A stretch of DNA of 64,000 nt. Origin: Pseudomonadota bacterium. Its GTDB lineage: Bacteria > Pseudomonadota > Alphaproteobacteria > Caulobacterales > Caulobacteraceae. Position 1 is the stretch's first letter; the number at the start of each line of letters is the position of its first letter. Position numbers and translations under genes: made by a program. The notes beneath the pieces are model-generated. The model was not told the origin of the DNA and did not search any database. It was given only the letters and a program-made list of their open reading frames with translations. Of this stretch, positions 57,362-64,000 are shown one piece after another. The stretch lies in contig JAIUNU010000001.1 of the NCBI GenBank assembly GCA_020161365.1, positions 1 to 64,000 on the forward strand, written 5' to 3'.

Positions 57362-57483
57362 CACGCCCCCATCCACACCCACTAACCTTCCATCCCCATC
57401 ATCCCCAGCCCCGCCACCTCCCCCGCCCAGCCGAAGCGGCCTATATCCTTGCCCTGACGTTCACCACGCCGGACCCCAAGGGC

Positions 57484-58182
57484 TTGTCCACCCAGTTTCG
57501 ACTGCCGCTGTCCCTCACCCCCAGCTATGGCCGGGAGGACTTCGCCGTCTCGCCGGTCAACGCCGAGGCGGTGGCGCGGGTCGATGCGTGGCCGGCCTGG
57601 CCGGAGGGGCGGCTGGCCCTGGTGGGGCCGGCGGGGAGCGGCAAGACGCATCTGGCGCGGGCCTGGGCCCAAGAGGTCGGGGCCGTGGTGGTGGACGCGG
57701 CCGATCCGGCCGCCGCGCCGCTGGACCTGGCGGCCCTGCGCGGCCGGCCGGTGCTGGTCGAGGACGCCGACCGCCGCGCGCAGGGCGGCGCGCTGAGCGA
57801 CGAGGCGCTGTTTCATCTTCTGAACATGGCCGGGGTGGACGGCGGGACCGTGCTGCTGACCGGCCGGGTCGCGCCCCTGGCTTGGGAGACGGCGGTGCCG
57901 GACCTGCGCTCGCGGCTGAACGCCCTGTCGGTGGCGGTCCTCGACGAGCCCGACGATGGGGTGCTGGAGGCGGTGCTGCGGCGAGCCTTCGCCCAGCGGC
58001 TCCTGAAGCCCGAGCCGGACCTCTATCCCTACCTCGTCGCTCGCCTGCCCCGCTCGGCCGCCGAAGCCATCGCGGCGGCGGACCTGCTGGACGAGGAAGC
58101 CGCCTCGCGCCGGCGCGAGCTGAACAAGGCCCTGGCGCGGGAGGTGCTGGAGGGGTTCGAGGGGGAGGATGAGGCGGGATGA
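57484..58182 (+). CDS. hdaA: HdaA, DnaA-related regulator of replication initiation
   Basis: This 232-residue DnaA-like AAA+ protein stimulates hydrolysis of DnaA-ATP when bound to the sliding clamp. The preferred start is TTG 57484 (STQFRLPLSL), giving an N-terminal clamp-binding-like QFRLPL motif at residues 4-9; upstream the frame is open but runs into unrelated AT-rich sequence. Walker A GPAGSGKT is at 48-55, Walker B-like VLVEDADR and the RSRLNAL box follow. It directly precedes ppk, as in C. crescentus. The first base of the AT-rich cassette lies 1.3 kb upstream. Confidence 0.85.
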   Translation: MSTQFRLPLSLTPSYGREDFAVSPVNAEAVARVDAWPAWPEGRLALVGPAGSGKTHLARAWAQEVGAVVVDAADPAAAPLDLAALRGRPVLVEDADRRAQGGALSDEALFHLLNMAGVDGGTVLLTGRVAPLAWETAVPDLRSRLNALSVAVLDEPDDGVLEAVLRRAFAQRLLKPEPDLYPYLVARLPRSAAEAIAAADLLDEEAASRRRELNKALAREVLEGFEGEDEAG

Positions 58183-58187
58183 TGGTC

Positions 58188-58317
58188 CCTTCTCCCCTTG
58201 TGGGAGAAGGTGGCCCGCGAAGCGGGTCGGATGAGGGGTCGAAAGCCCTTTCCGCCCGACGCCGAGAAACCCCTCATCCGGCGCTGTCGCGCCACCTTCT
58301 CCCGCAAGGGGAGAAGG
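58188..58317. repeat. paired palindromic repeat, family B (copy 2)
   Basis: Same element as 55663-55806, here starting 6 nt after the hdaA stop and ending 73 nt before ppk. It may act as a terminator or mRNA-processing element between hdaA and ppk. Confidence 0.75.
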
Positions 58318-58390
58318 AAACCCGCGCTGTCGTCACCGCGTCACTTGCCGCGTTCACCATGACGGAACAAAGTTCGCCTATATAGAGTCC

Positions 58391-60607
58391 ATGACCGACG
58401 CCCTGCCGATCGCCGCCAACGCTCCTGTCGCCGCAAACGCCGACCCGCTGACGCTCGACGCCGAGCTGATGGCCTCGCCCGAGCGGTTCTTCAACCGCGA
58501 GCTTTCGTGGCTGGCCTTCAACCAGCGGGTGCTGGAGGAGAGCGGCAATCCGCGCCACCCGCTGCTGGAGCGGCTGCGGTTCCTGTCGATCAGCGCCAAC
58601 AATCTCGACGAATTCTACATGGTGCGCGTGGCCGGCCTGAAAGGTCAGGTGCGCGAGGGCGTGCGAGTGATCAGCCAGGACGGCCTGATCCCCAGCGAGC
58701 AGCTGACCCGCATCAACGCCTCGGCCTTCGAGCTGATGGCCGAGCAGCAGAAGATCTGGCGCCAGGTCCGCACCGAGCTGTGGGACGAGGGCCTGAAGCT
58801 GCTGGACGCCAAGGACGTCGACGGCGAGGACCGCAAGCGGGCCGAGGAGATCTTCCTCAACCAGATCTTCCCGGTGATGACGCCGCTGGCGATCGATCCG
58901 GCGCATCCGTTCCCGTTCATCCCGAACCTGGGCTTCTGCCTGGCGCTGAAGCTGCGGCGGATCGCCGACGACAAGCATCTCTACGCCCTGGCGCCGATCC
59001 CCTCGCAGGTGCGGCGGTTCTGGGAGCTCTCCTCGGTGGTGGCGCGCGGCCGCAAGCGCCAGCGCAAGATCGTCGCCCTGGAGAGCATGATCATCCTGTT
59101 CCTGGAGCACCTGTTCCCCGGCTACGAGGTCGAGGGCCGGGGTCTGTTCCGCCTGATCCGCGACAGCGACCTCGAAATCGAGGAAGAGGCCGAAGACCTG
59201 GTGCGCGAGTTCGAGGCGCGGCTGAAGAAGCGTCGCCTGGGCCAGGTGGTGCGGGTCAAGATCCAGACCACCATGCCGGCCGACCTGCGCGAGTTCATCA
59301 TCGAGGGCCTGCGCGCCGAGCCCGAGGACGTGGTGCTGGTCGACGGCAAGCTCGGTTTGGCCCAGATGTCGGAGCTGATCCCGCCGGACCGTCCGGACCT
59401 GAAGTTCCCGCCCTTCAACGCCCGCTTCCCCGAGCGCATCCGCGACCACGGCGGCGACTGCTTCGCCGCGATCCGCGAGAAGGACATTCTCGTTCACCAC
59501 CCGTTCGAAAGCTTCGACGTGGTGGTGCAGTTCCTGCGCCAGGCCGCGCGCGATCCCAACGTGCTGGCGATCAAGCAGACCCTGTACCGCACCTCCAAGG
59601 ACAGCCCGATCGTGGCGGCCCTGATCGAGGCGGCTGACAACGGCAAGAACGTCACGGCGCTGGTCGAGATCAAGGCCCGCTTCGACGAGGAGAATAACCT
59701 CAAGTGGGCGCGCGACCTGGAGCGGGCGGGCGTGCACGTGGTGTTCGGCTTCGTCGACTGGAAGACCCACGCCAAGCTGTCGGTGGTGGTGCGCCGCGAG
59801 GGCGAGGCCCTGCGCACCTACTGTCACTTCGGCACCGGCAACTATCACCCGCAGACGGCGCGGGTTTACACCGACCTTTCGCTGTTCACCTGCGACCCGG
59901 CCCTGGGGCGCGACGGCGGCAAGCTGTTCAACTTCATCACCGGCTACGCCCAGCCGGGCCGACTGGAGAAGCTGTCGTTCTCGCCCCAGACGCTGAAGCC
60001 GGATCTGCTGCGGATGATCGCGCTGGAGGCCGACGCCGCCCGCGCCGGACGTCCGGCGGCGATCTGGGCCAAGATGAACGCGGTCGTGGATCCGCAGATC
60101 ATCGACGCCCTCTACGCGGCCAGCCAGGCCGGGGTGCAAATCGACCTCGTGGTGCGCGGCATCTGCTGCCTGCGTCCGGGCATCAAGGGCCTGTCGGAGA
60201 ACATCCGGGTCAAGTCGATCGTCGGCCGGTTCCTGGAGCACTCGCGCATCGTGGCCTTCGCCAACGGCGCGCCGATGCCCAGCGCCCAGACGCGGCTCTA
60301 TATGAGCTCGGCCGACTGGATGCCGCGCAATCTCGACCGCCGGGTCGAGAGCCTGGTGCCGATCGAGAACCCGACCGTCCACCAGCAGGTGCTGGACCAG
60401 ATCATGGTCGCCAACCTCAATGACGAGGCCCAGAGCTGGAAGCTGGACAGCGAAGGCGACTACGCCCGCGATCCGGCCTGGAACAGCAAGGGCGCGTTCT
60501 CGGCGCACGACTACTTCATGACCAATCCCAGCCTGTCGGGACGCGGTCATGGGGCCCGCGACCTGCCGCGCGCCTTCGACCACGTGGGCCCCAAGCGCAA
60601 GCGGTGA
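58391..60607 (+). CDS. ppk: polyphosphate kinase 1
   Basis: This 738-residue enzyme polymerises ATP gamma-phosphate into polyphosphate, reversibly. The N-terminal domain starts [19 protein letters not shown]. The phospholipase-D-like catalytic core shows [28 protein letters not shown], and the autophosphorylated His in [35 protein letters not shown] follows, and a second motif ([15 protein letters not shown]) lies near the C-terminus. It lies between hdaA and a small lipoprotein gene; ppx is 1.6 kb downstream. Confidence 0.96.
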   Translation: MTDALPIAANAPVAANADPLTLDAELMASPERFFNRELSWLAFNQRVLEESGNPRHPLLERLRFLSISANNLDEFYMVRVAGLKGQVREGVRVISQDGLIPSEQLTRINASAFELMAEQQKIWRQVRTELWDEGLKLLDAKDVDGEDRKRAEEIFLNQIFPVMTPLAIDPAHPFPFIPNLGFCLALKLRRIADDKHLYALAPIPSQVRRFWELSSVVARGRKRQRKIVALESMIILFLEHLFPGYEVEGRGLFRLIRDSDLEIEEEAEDLVREFEARLKKRRLGQVVRVKIQTTMPADLREFIIEGLRAEPEDVVLVDGKLGLAQMSELIPPDRPDLKFPPFNARFPERIRDHGGDCFAAIREKDILVHHPFESFDVVVQFLRQAARDPNVLAIKQTLYRTSKDSPIVAALIEAADNGKNVTALVEIKARFDEENNLKWARDLERAGVHVVFGFVDWKTHAKLSVVVRREGEALRTYCHFGTGNYHPQTARVYTDLSLFTCDPALGRDGGKLFNFITGYAQPGRLEKLSFSPQTLKPDLLRMIALEADAARAGRPAAIWAKMNAVVDPQIIDALYAASQAGVQIDLVVRGICCLRPGIKGLSENIRVKSIVGRFLEHSRIVAFANGAPMPSAQTRLYMSSADWMPRNLDRRVESLVPIENPTVHQQVLDQIMVANLNDEAQSWKLDSEGDYARDPAWNSKGAFSAHDYFMTNPSLSGRGHGARDLPRAFDHVGPKRKR

Positions 60608-60999
60608 GCCGCGCCGCCCTCGTCGTCCTAGCCCTGCTGCCGGTGCTCAGCGCCTGCGCGCCCAAGGGCGAGCAGCGGGCTGACATCTGCGCGATCCAGG
60701 CCCTGCCCGCCCGCCCCGGCTTCGACCGGTTCGGCGCCCCGCCGCCCGGCGTGGAGAAACTGGCCCAGGCCACGGCCGAGGTCTATGGCCCCGGGATCGC
60801 CGGCGGCTACGGCGTGCGCTGGTGGGGTCCCTGCGGTCCCAGCGCCAGCTCCACCGACATGCTGCTGCTGGGTCCCGCCCCGTGGGCCCTGACCAAGGGC
60901 GGTCCGCGCGCCGACGGCCACCAGGTCGCCTACGGCACCTGCTACCACCGGCGCGAAGCCGACGGCTGGCGCACCGTGGCCTGCCGGATCAACCGCTAA
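60604..60999 (+). CDS. small putative lipoprotein
   Basis: This 131-residue protein starts at the GTG overlapping the ppk stop. The N-terminus is a lipoprotein signal with lipobox LLPVLSAC (Cys near 18). The mature part has several cysteines (ICAIQ, WWGPCGP, TCYHR, VACRI) that could form disulfides in the envelope. No family is recognised. It is probably translated with ppk. Confidence 0.7.
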   Translation: MSRAALVVLALLPVLSACAPKGEQRADICAIQALPARPGFDRFGAPPPGVEKLAQATAEVYGPGIAGGYGVRWWGPCGPSASSTDMLLLGPAPWALTKGGPRADGHQVAYGTCYHRREADGWRTVACRINR

Positions 61000-61976
61000 C
61001 GGGCGATCCCGGCGGCTTCGGCGAAGGCTAGGTTCTCGATATTGGCCGTCGCCGTCCGCAGCCGGGCCACGGCGTAGTCCAACCGCCCTTGCGGGGCGCC
61101 GAAGACCGGCTCTCCGGCGGCCAGACGCTGATGGATCGCCTCCAGCGACGGCCCCTCCAGACTGGACGCGGACGCCTCTCCGGCCACGCCCACCACGAAG
61201 ATCGCGGCATGGAACATGTGGTTGACCTGCCGGAAGAGATATAGCCGCGCCTGCTCGCAACGATCGGCTGGGCGCCCGAAATAGGTCCGCAGCAACTGCG
61301 CCTCGGCCGCCTGGTCCGCCGCGTAGATATTCGCGATCGCCGCCAGGTCGACATAACGGTCGGCCCTGAACGCCGCCTCCCAGTCGATCAGCCAGAGGCG
61401 TCGGCCATCATCGAGGATATTGCCTGGATTGAGGTCGTTGTGGCTCGAGACCGGCTGAGGCTCCAGCCCCTGACAGACGGCGAACAGCGCGGGCCAGGCC
61501 GCGAACGCGCCCTTGGGCAGCACCCCGCTTCGCGCCGCCCGTCCGATCAGTTCCGCCAGACCGTCCAGATAGTCGATCAAGGGTGGAAATTCCGGGAGGC
61601 TGTGCAGAGCCCGCAAGGTCTGGCCCAGCTCAACCTCGATCGGCTCGCGTCGAGCGCACCGTCCTGCCTGTGGGTCCGCCGTCGCGATGAAGTCGGTGAT
61701 CAGGACACCTGACTCGGGATCGGCGTAACGAACGCGAGGCGCCAGACAGGCTTCCGACGCCAGCGCCAGACAGAGATAGCCGCGATGGGGTTCGCGCAGC
61801 GCATCGCGCTCCGGCTCGATCCGCAACAGATAGTCGATCCCGCCAACCCGGATCTTGAACAGCAGCGCTCCGGAGAGCCCGCCGGACAAGGGCCGGAAAG
61901 CGTCGAGACGCGCGGCGCCGAAAGCCGCTTCAAGGCCTCTTCGGACCGCCGGTCGTTCGTGGGGAATGCAGGTCAT
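60996..61976 (-). CDS. phosphotransferase family kinase (choline/aminoglycoside kinase fold)
   Basis: This 326-residue enzyme of the APH/ChoK/LicA fold phosphorylates a small molecule, possibly choline, ethanolamine or thiamine. The Brenner motif SSHNDLNPGNIL contains the catalytic Asp, and the metal motif WLIDWEAAF follows about 20 residues later. The N-terminal lobe has RPLSGGLSGALLFKI as nucleotide loop. It is convergent with the lipoprotein gene. Two CCGG-centred palindromes lie 25-65 nt upstream of its ATG. Confidence 0.8.
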   Translation of the reverse strand: MTCIPHERPAVRRGLEAAFGAARLDAFRPLSGGLSGALLFKIRVGGIDYLLRIEPERDALREPHRGYLCLALASEACLAPRVRYADPESGVLITDFIATADPQAGRCARREPIEVELGQTLRALHSLPEFPPLIDYLDGLAELIGRAARSGVLPKGAFAAWPALFAVCQGLEPQPVSSHNDLNPGNILDDGRRLWLIDWEAAFRADRYVDLAAIANIYAADQAAEAQLLRTYFGRPADRCEQARLYLFRQVNHMFHAAIFVVGVAGEASASSLEGPSLEAIHQRLAAGEPVFGAPQGRLDYAVARLRTATANIENLAFAEAAGIAR

Positions 61977-62000
61977 GGCGTGGCTCCATTTGGCGCCATC

Positions 62001-62048
62001 TTATTTACCCGGATAAAATAGGAGTCAATATTACCCGGATTATATTTC
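62001..62048. promoter_or_regulatory. two CCGG-centred AT-rich palindromes (operator pair)
   Basis: TTACCCGGAT occurs twice, at 62005-62014 and 62031-62040, 26 nt apart. Each sits in an AT dyad: site 2 reads AATATTACCCGGATTATATT with 7 of 8 flanking pairs... except two central mismatches; site 1 shows TTTA.CCGG.TAAA. They lie in the promoter region of the minus-strand kinase gene and of plus-strand ppx. Binding protein unknown. Confidence 0.6.
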
Positions 62049-62166
62049 AGACGTTGGCGGCGCCGAATGCGCCCAAAGGAACCGCCGCGCGTTCATCCCC
62101 ATGGAAAATCGACCAGAGACCCTTGGTCCCGCTTTCCCGACGCCGGGAATAGGCTAAAGGACGCCC

Positions 62167-63666
62167 ATGCCCTTCCAGGCCCCGCGCGACGCGGCTGTCA
62201 TCGATATCGGCTCTAACTCGGTCCGCCTGGTGGTGTACCGACTGGAAGGCCGCGCCATCTGGACCGTGTTCAACGAGAAGGTGCTGGCCGGCCTTGGCCG
62301 CGACCTCTCAAAGACCGGCCGCCTGTCGCCCGAAGGCGTCATCCAGACCCTGCAGGCCCTGAAGCGCTTCCGGGCGGTGCTGGAGGCGGTGACCCCGGCC
62401 GAGACCTTCGTGGTCGCCACCGCTGCGGCCCGCGACGCCGAAGACGGTCCGGACTTCATCGCCCGCGTCCGCGACGAGACGGGCTTCAAGGTCCGCGTCC
62501 TCTCCGGCGAGGAAGAAGCGCACTACGCCGCCGTGGGCGTACTGGCGGGCGCCCCGAACGCCACCGGCGTGGTCGGCGATCTGGGGGGCGCCAGCCTGGA
62601 ACTCGTCCACCTGTCGAGCACGGGCGCAGGCCGGGGCGTCACCCTGCCGCTGGGGCCCTTCAGCCTGGCCGGACCGGCGGGAACCGCCAACGGCTTCGAT
62701 CCGGACCGGGTGCGACGCCTGGCCCAGGACCGCCTTCTGCCTGTCGCGGCCGATTTCCGGACCGAGACCTTCCACGCCGTGGGCGGCGCCTGGCGCAATC
62801 TGGCCCTGCTGCACATGCGCTTGTCGGGCTATCCGCTGCACGTCGTCCATCAGTACGAGATCACGGCCGCCGAGGCGCTCGAGGCCGCCCGCCTGGTCGC
62901 CCACCAGTCCAAGAGCTCGCTGGAGCGGATCGAGGGCATGAGCAAGAAGCGCTCGGAGACCCTGCCCTACGCCGCGATCGTCCTGGAGACGCTGATCGAA
63001 CAGCTTCACCTGAAGCGGATCGAGATCTCGGCCTATGGCGTGCGCGAAGGCCTGCTGTTCGAGGCCATGCCGCCGCGCGTTCGCGGACTGGACCCCCTGA
63101 TCGAAGGCTGCGGTGCGCTGGGCCACCGTCAAGGCGTCGCCGACGAGTTGGGACCGGCGCTGGATGCCTGGATCTCGCCCGCCTTCGCCGACCTGCCGCC
63201 CCTGTTCGGCGACCGGGACCCGATCTTGATCTCAGCCGCCTGCCGCCTGGCCGACATGGGCGTTCGCCTGCACCCCGACCATCGGGCGGACCTCGTCTTC
63301 GAACAGGTGCTGCGCGCGCCGATCGCGGGTCAGGGTCATGCCGAGCGGTGTTTCCTGGCCACGGCCGCCCACGCGCGCCATGCGACCAACTTCCATCCGC
63401 CGGAACTCGAGACGCTGGAGCGCCTGCTGAGCCCGGCGCAGTTGAAGCGCGCCCGCGCGCTCGGCGCCACGATCCGATTGGCGTGCGATCTGTCGGGCCG
63501 GAGCCCCAGCCTTCTGGCGCGCTCGACCCTCAGCCTCGACAGGAGCCATCTGATCCTGGCTGCCGAGCCTGGCTTTGCCGATCTACTTCTTGGTGAACAG
63601 ACCAATAAGCGCGCCAACACCGCCGCTCAGCACCTTGGCCTGAAGACAAAGATTATCGCCGCTTAA
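62167..63666 (+). CDS. ppx: exopolyphosphatase (Ppx/GppA family)
   Basis: This 499-residue phosphatase removes terminal phosphates from polyphosphate or converts pppGpp to ppGpp. The ASKHA-type motifs are AVIDIGSNSVRLVVY (residues 10-24) and VVGDLGGASLELV (about 138). A C-terminal HD-like helical domain follows (residues about 315-499). With ppk 1.6 kb upstream, the region controls both synthesis and degradation of polyphosphate. Confidence 0.93.
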   Translation: MPFQAPRDAAVIDIGSNSVRLVVYRLEGRAIWTVFNEKVLAGLGRDLSKTGRLSPEGVIQTLQALKRFRAVLEAVTPAETFVVATAAARDAEDGPDFIARVRDETGFKVRVLSGEEEAHYAAVGVLAGAPNATGVVGDLGGASLELVHLSSTGAGRGVTLPLGPFSLAGPAGTANGFDPDRVRRLAQDRLLPVAADFRTETFHAVGGAWRNLALLHMRLSGYPLHVVHQYEITAAEALEAARLVAHQSKSSLERIEGMSKKRSETLPYAAIVLETLIEQLHLKRIEISAYGVREGLLFEAMPPRVRGLDPLIEGCGALGHRQGVADELGPALDAWISPAFADLPPLFGDRDPILISAACRLADMGVRLHPDHRADLVFEQVLRAPIAGQGHAERCFLATAAHARHATNFHPPELETLERLLSPAQLKRARALGATIRLACDLSGRSPSLLARSTLSLDRSHLILAAEPGFADLLLGEQTNKRANTAAQHLGLKTKIIAA

Positions 63667-63829
63667 TCTCCGTCTACAACACAAGTATAGATCATCCTTA
63701 ACTGCATCTGAATTTCCCCATTACGGGGGGGAGATGATCGTGTTTCATAGCTAAGACGCGCAGAATGCGCACGGTTTGTTAGCCCTACCTCGCGCAACCT
63801 GCCCTCAACAACAAATGTGGAGGTCAGTG

Positions 63830-64000
63830 ATGTTGCAGCGTAAGTTCGACTATCTCGACGCGATCGCTCCGGCTCCTGCCGCTCGCAAGCGCCCGGAACT
63901 GCGTGTCGCCAATGACCACGACGCGCCGGTGACCAGCGCCGCGCGCACCCTGCAATCGGAACTGGGTCGTGTGTTCGCCCAGGAAAGCACCTGGTCGGTT
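63830..64000 (+). CDS. unknown protein, 5' part only
   Basis: The gene starts at ATG 63830 with GGAGG 5-9 nt upstream and runs off the window after 57 codons. The N-terminus is polar, without signal peptide or membrane helix (MLQRKFDYLDAIAP..., then RVANDHDAPVTSAARTLQSELG). I do not recognise it. The 163-nt gap from ppx suggests its own promoter. Confidence 0.7.
   Translation, partial: MLQRKFDYLDAIAPAPAARKRPELRVANDHDAPVTSAARTLQSELGRVFAQESTWSV

Noticed and set aside
58274..60583. A 769-codon minus-strand open frame
   Set aside because: It is antisense to ppk, whose motifs are complete.

Overview
The window is high-GC alphaproteobacterial chromosome, most likely a Caulobacter close to C. crescentus/vibrioides. 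This is inferred from synteny: nifR3-ntrBC-ntrYX-dat-hfq-hflX, ftsB-pdhABC-gpx-lpd, hdaA-ppk and ppx, together with many TonB-dependent receptors. No rRNA, tRNA, IS element, prophage or CRISPR array was recognised.

Layout. 0.1-4.0 kb: a TesA-type esterase divergent from a YbbA/YbbP-like ABC pair. 4.0-17 kb: a polysaccharide-use locus. It has a GH43 enzyme, a secreted esterase, and a minus-strand run of LacI regulator, TonB receptor, flavin-dependent tryptophan-halogenase-like protein, GH3 and GH30; an alginate-lyase-like gene diverges from lacI. A LacI-type and a GntR/UxuR-type palindrome sit in the control regions. 17.6-19.9 kb: a BtuB-like receptor behind a cobalamin riboswitch. 19.9-21 kb: about 1 kb of non-coding repeats. 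21-23.7 kb: a GPH sugar transporter, mazG and rpiB. 23.6-33.5 kb (minus strand): nifR3-ntrB-ntrC-ntrY-ntrX-dat, then hfq-hflX. 33.6-39.5 kb: ispDF, a CinA-C amidase, a COQ10-like protein, lipA, a lipoprotein hydrolase lacking its nucleophile serine, and an AMP-forming ligase. 39.5-49 kb: the pyruvate dehydrogenase operon with an embedded glutathione peroxidase, ftsB and eno. 49-54 kb: a crotonase, a two-lobed retropepsin-like protein, rpmF, pyrG, secG and a GNAT protein. 54-58.4 kb: several palindromic repeat families, an EcsC-like gene, an AT-rich two-gene cassette and hdaA. 58.4-64 kb: ppk, a small lipoprotein, a phosphotransferase-like kinase, ppx and a gene cut by the window end.

The most interesting signal is a ~357-nt element present twice in inverted orientation (20482-20838 on plus, 54287-54644 on minus) and about 97% identical. 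It folds by eye into several long stems, including a GAAA-capped hairpin. Substitutions between the copies mostly preserve pairing, and only in one strand sense, so it looks like a multicopy structured RNA that I cannot name. Second is the AT-rich cassette (56200-57361): two overlapping unknown genes inserted just upstream of hdaA. Third, both NtrC and NtrX lack the GAFTGA loop expected of sigma-54 activators.

Functionally the window joins carbon scavenging, nitrogen signalling with Hfq, the entry of carbon into the TCA cycle, and polyphosphate turnover beside the replication regulator HdaA.
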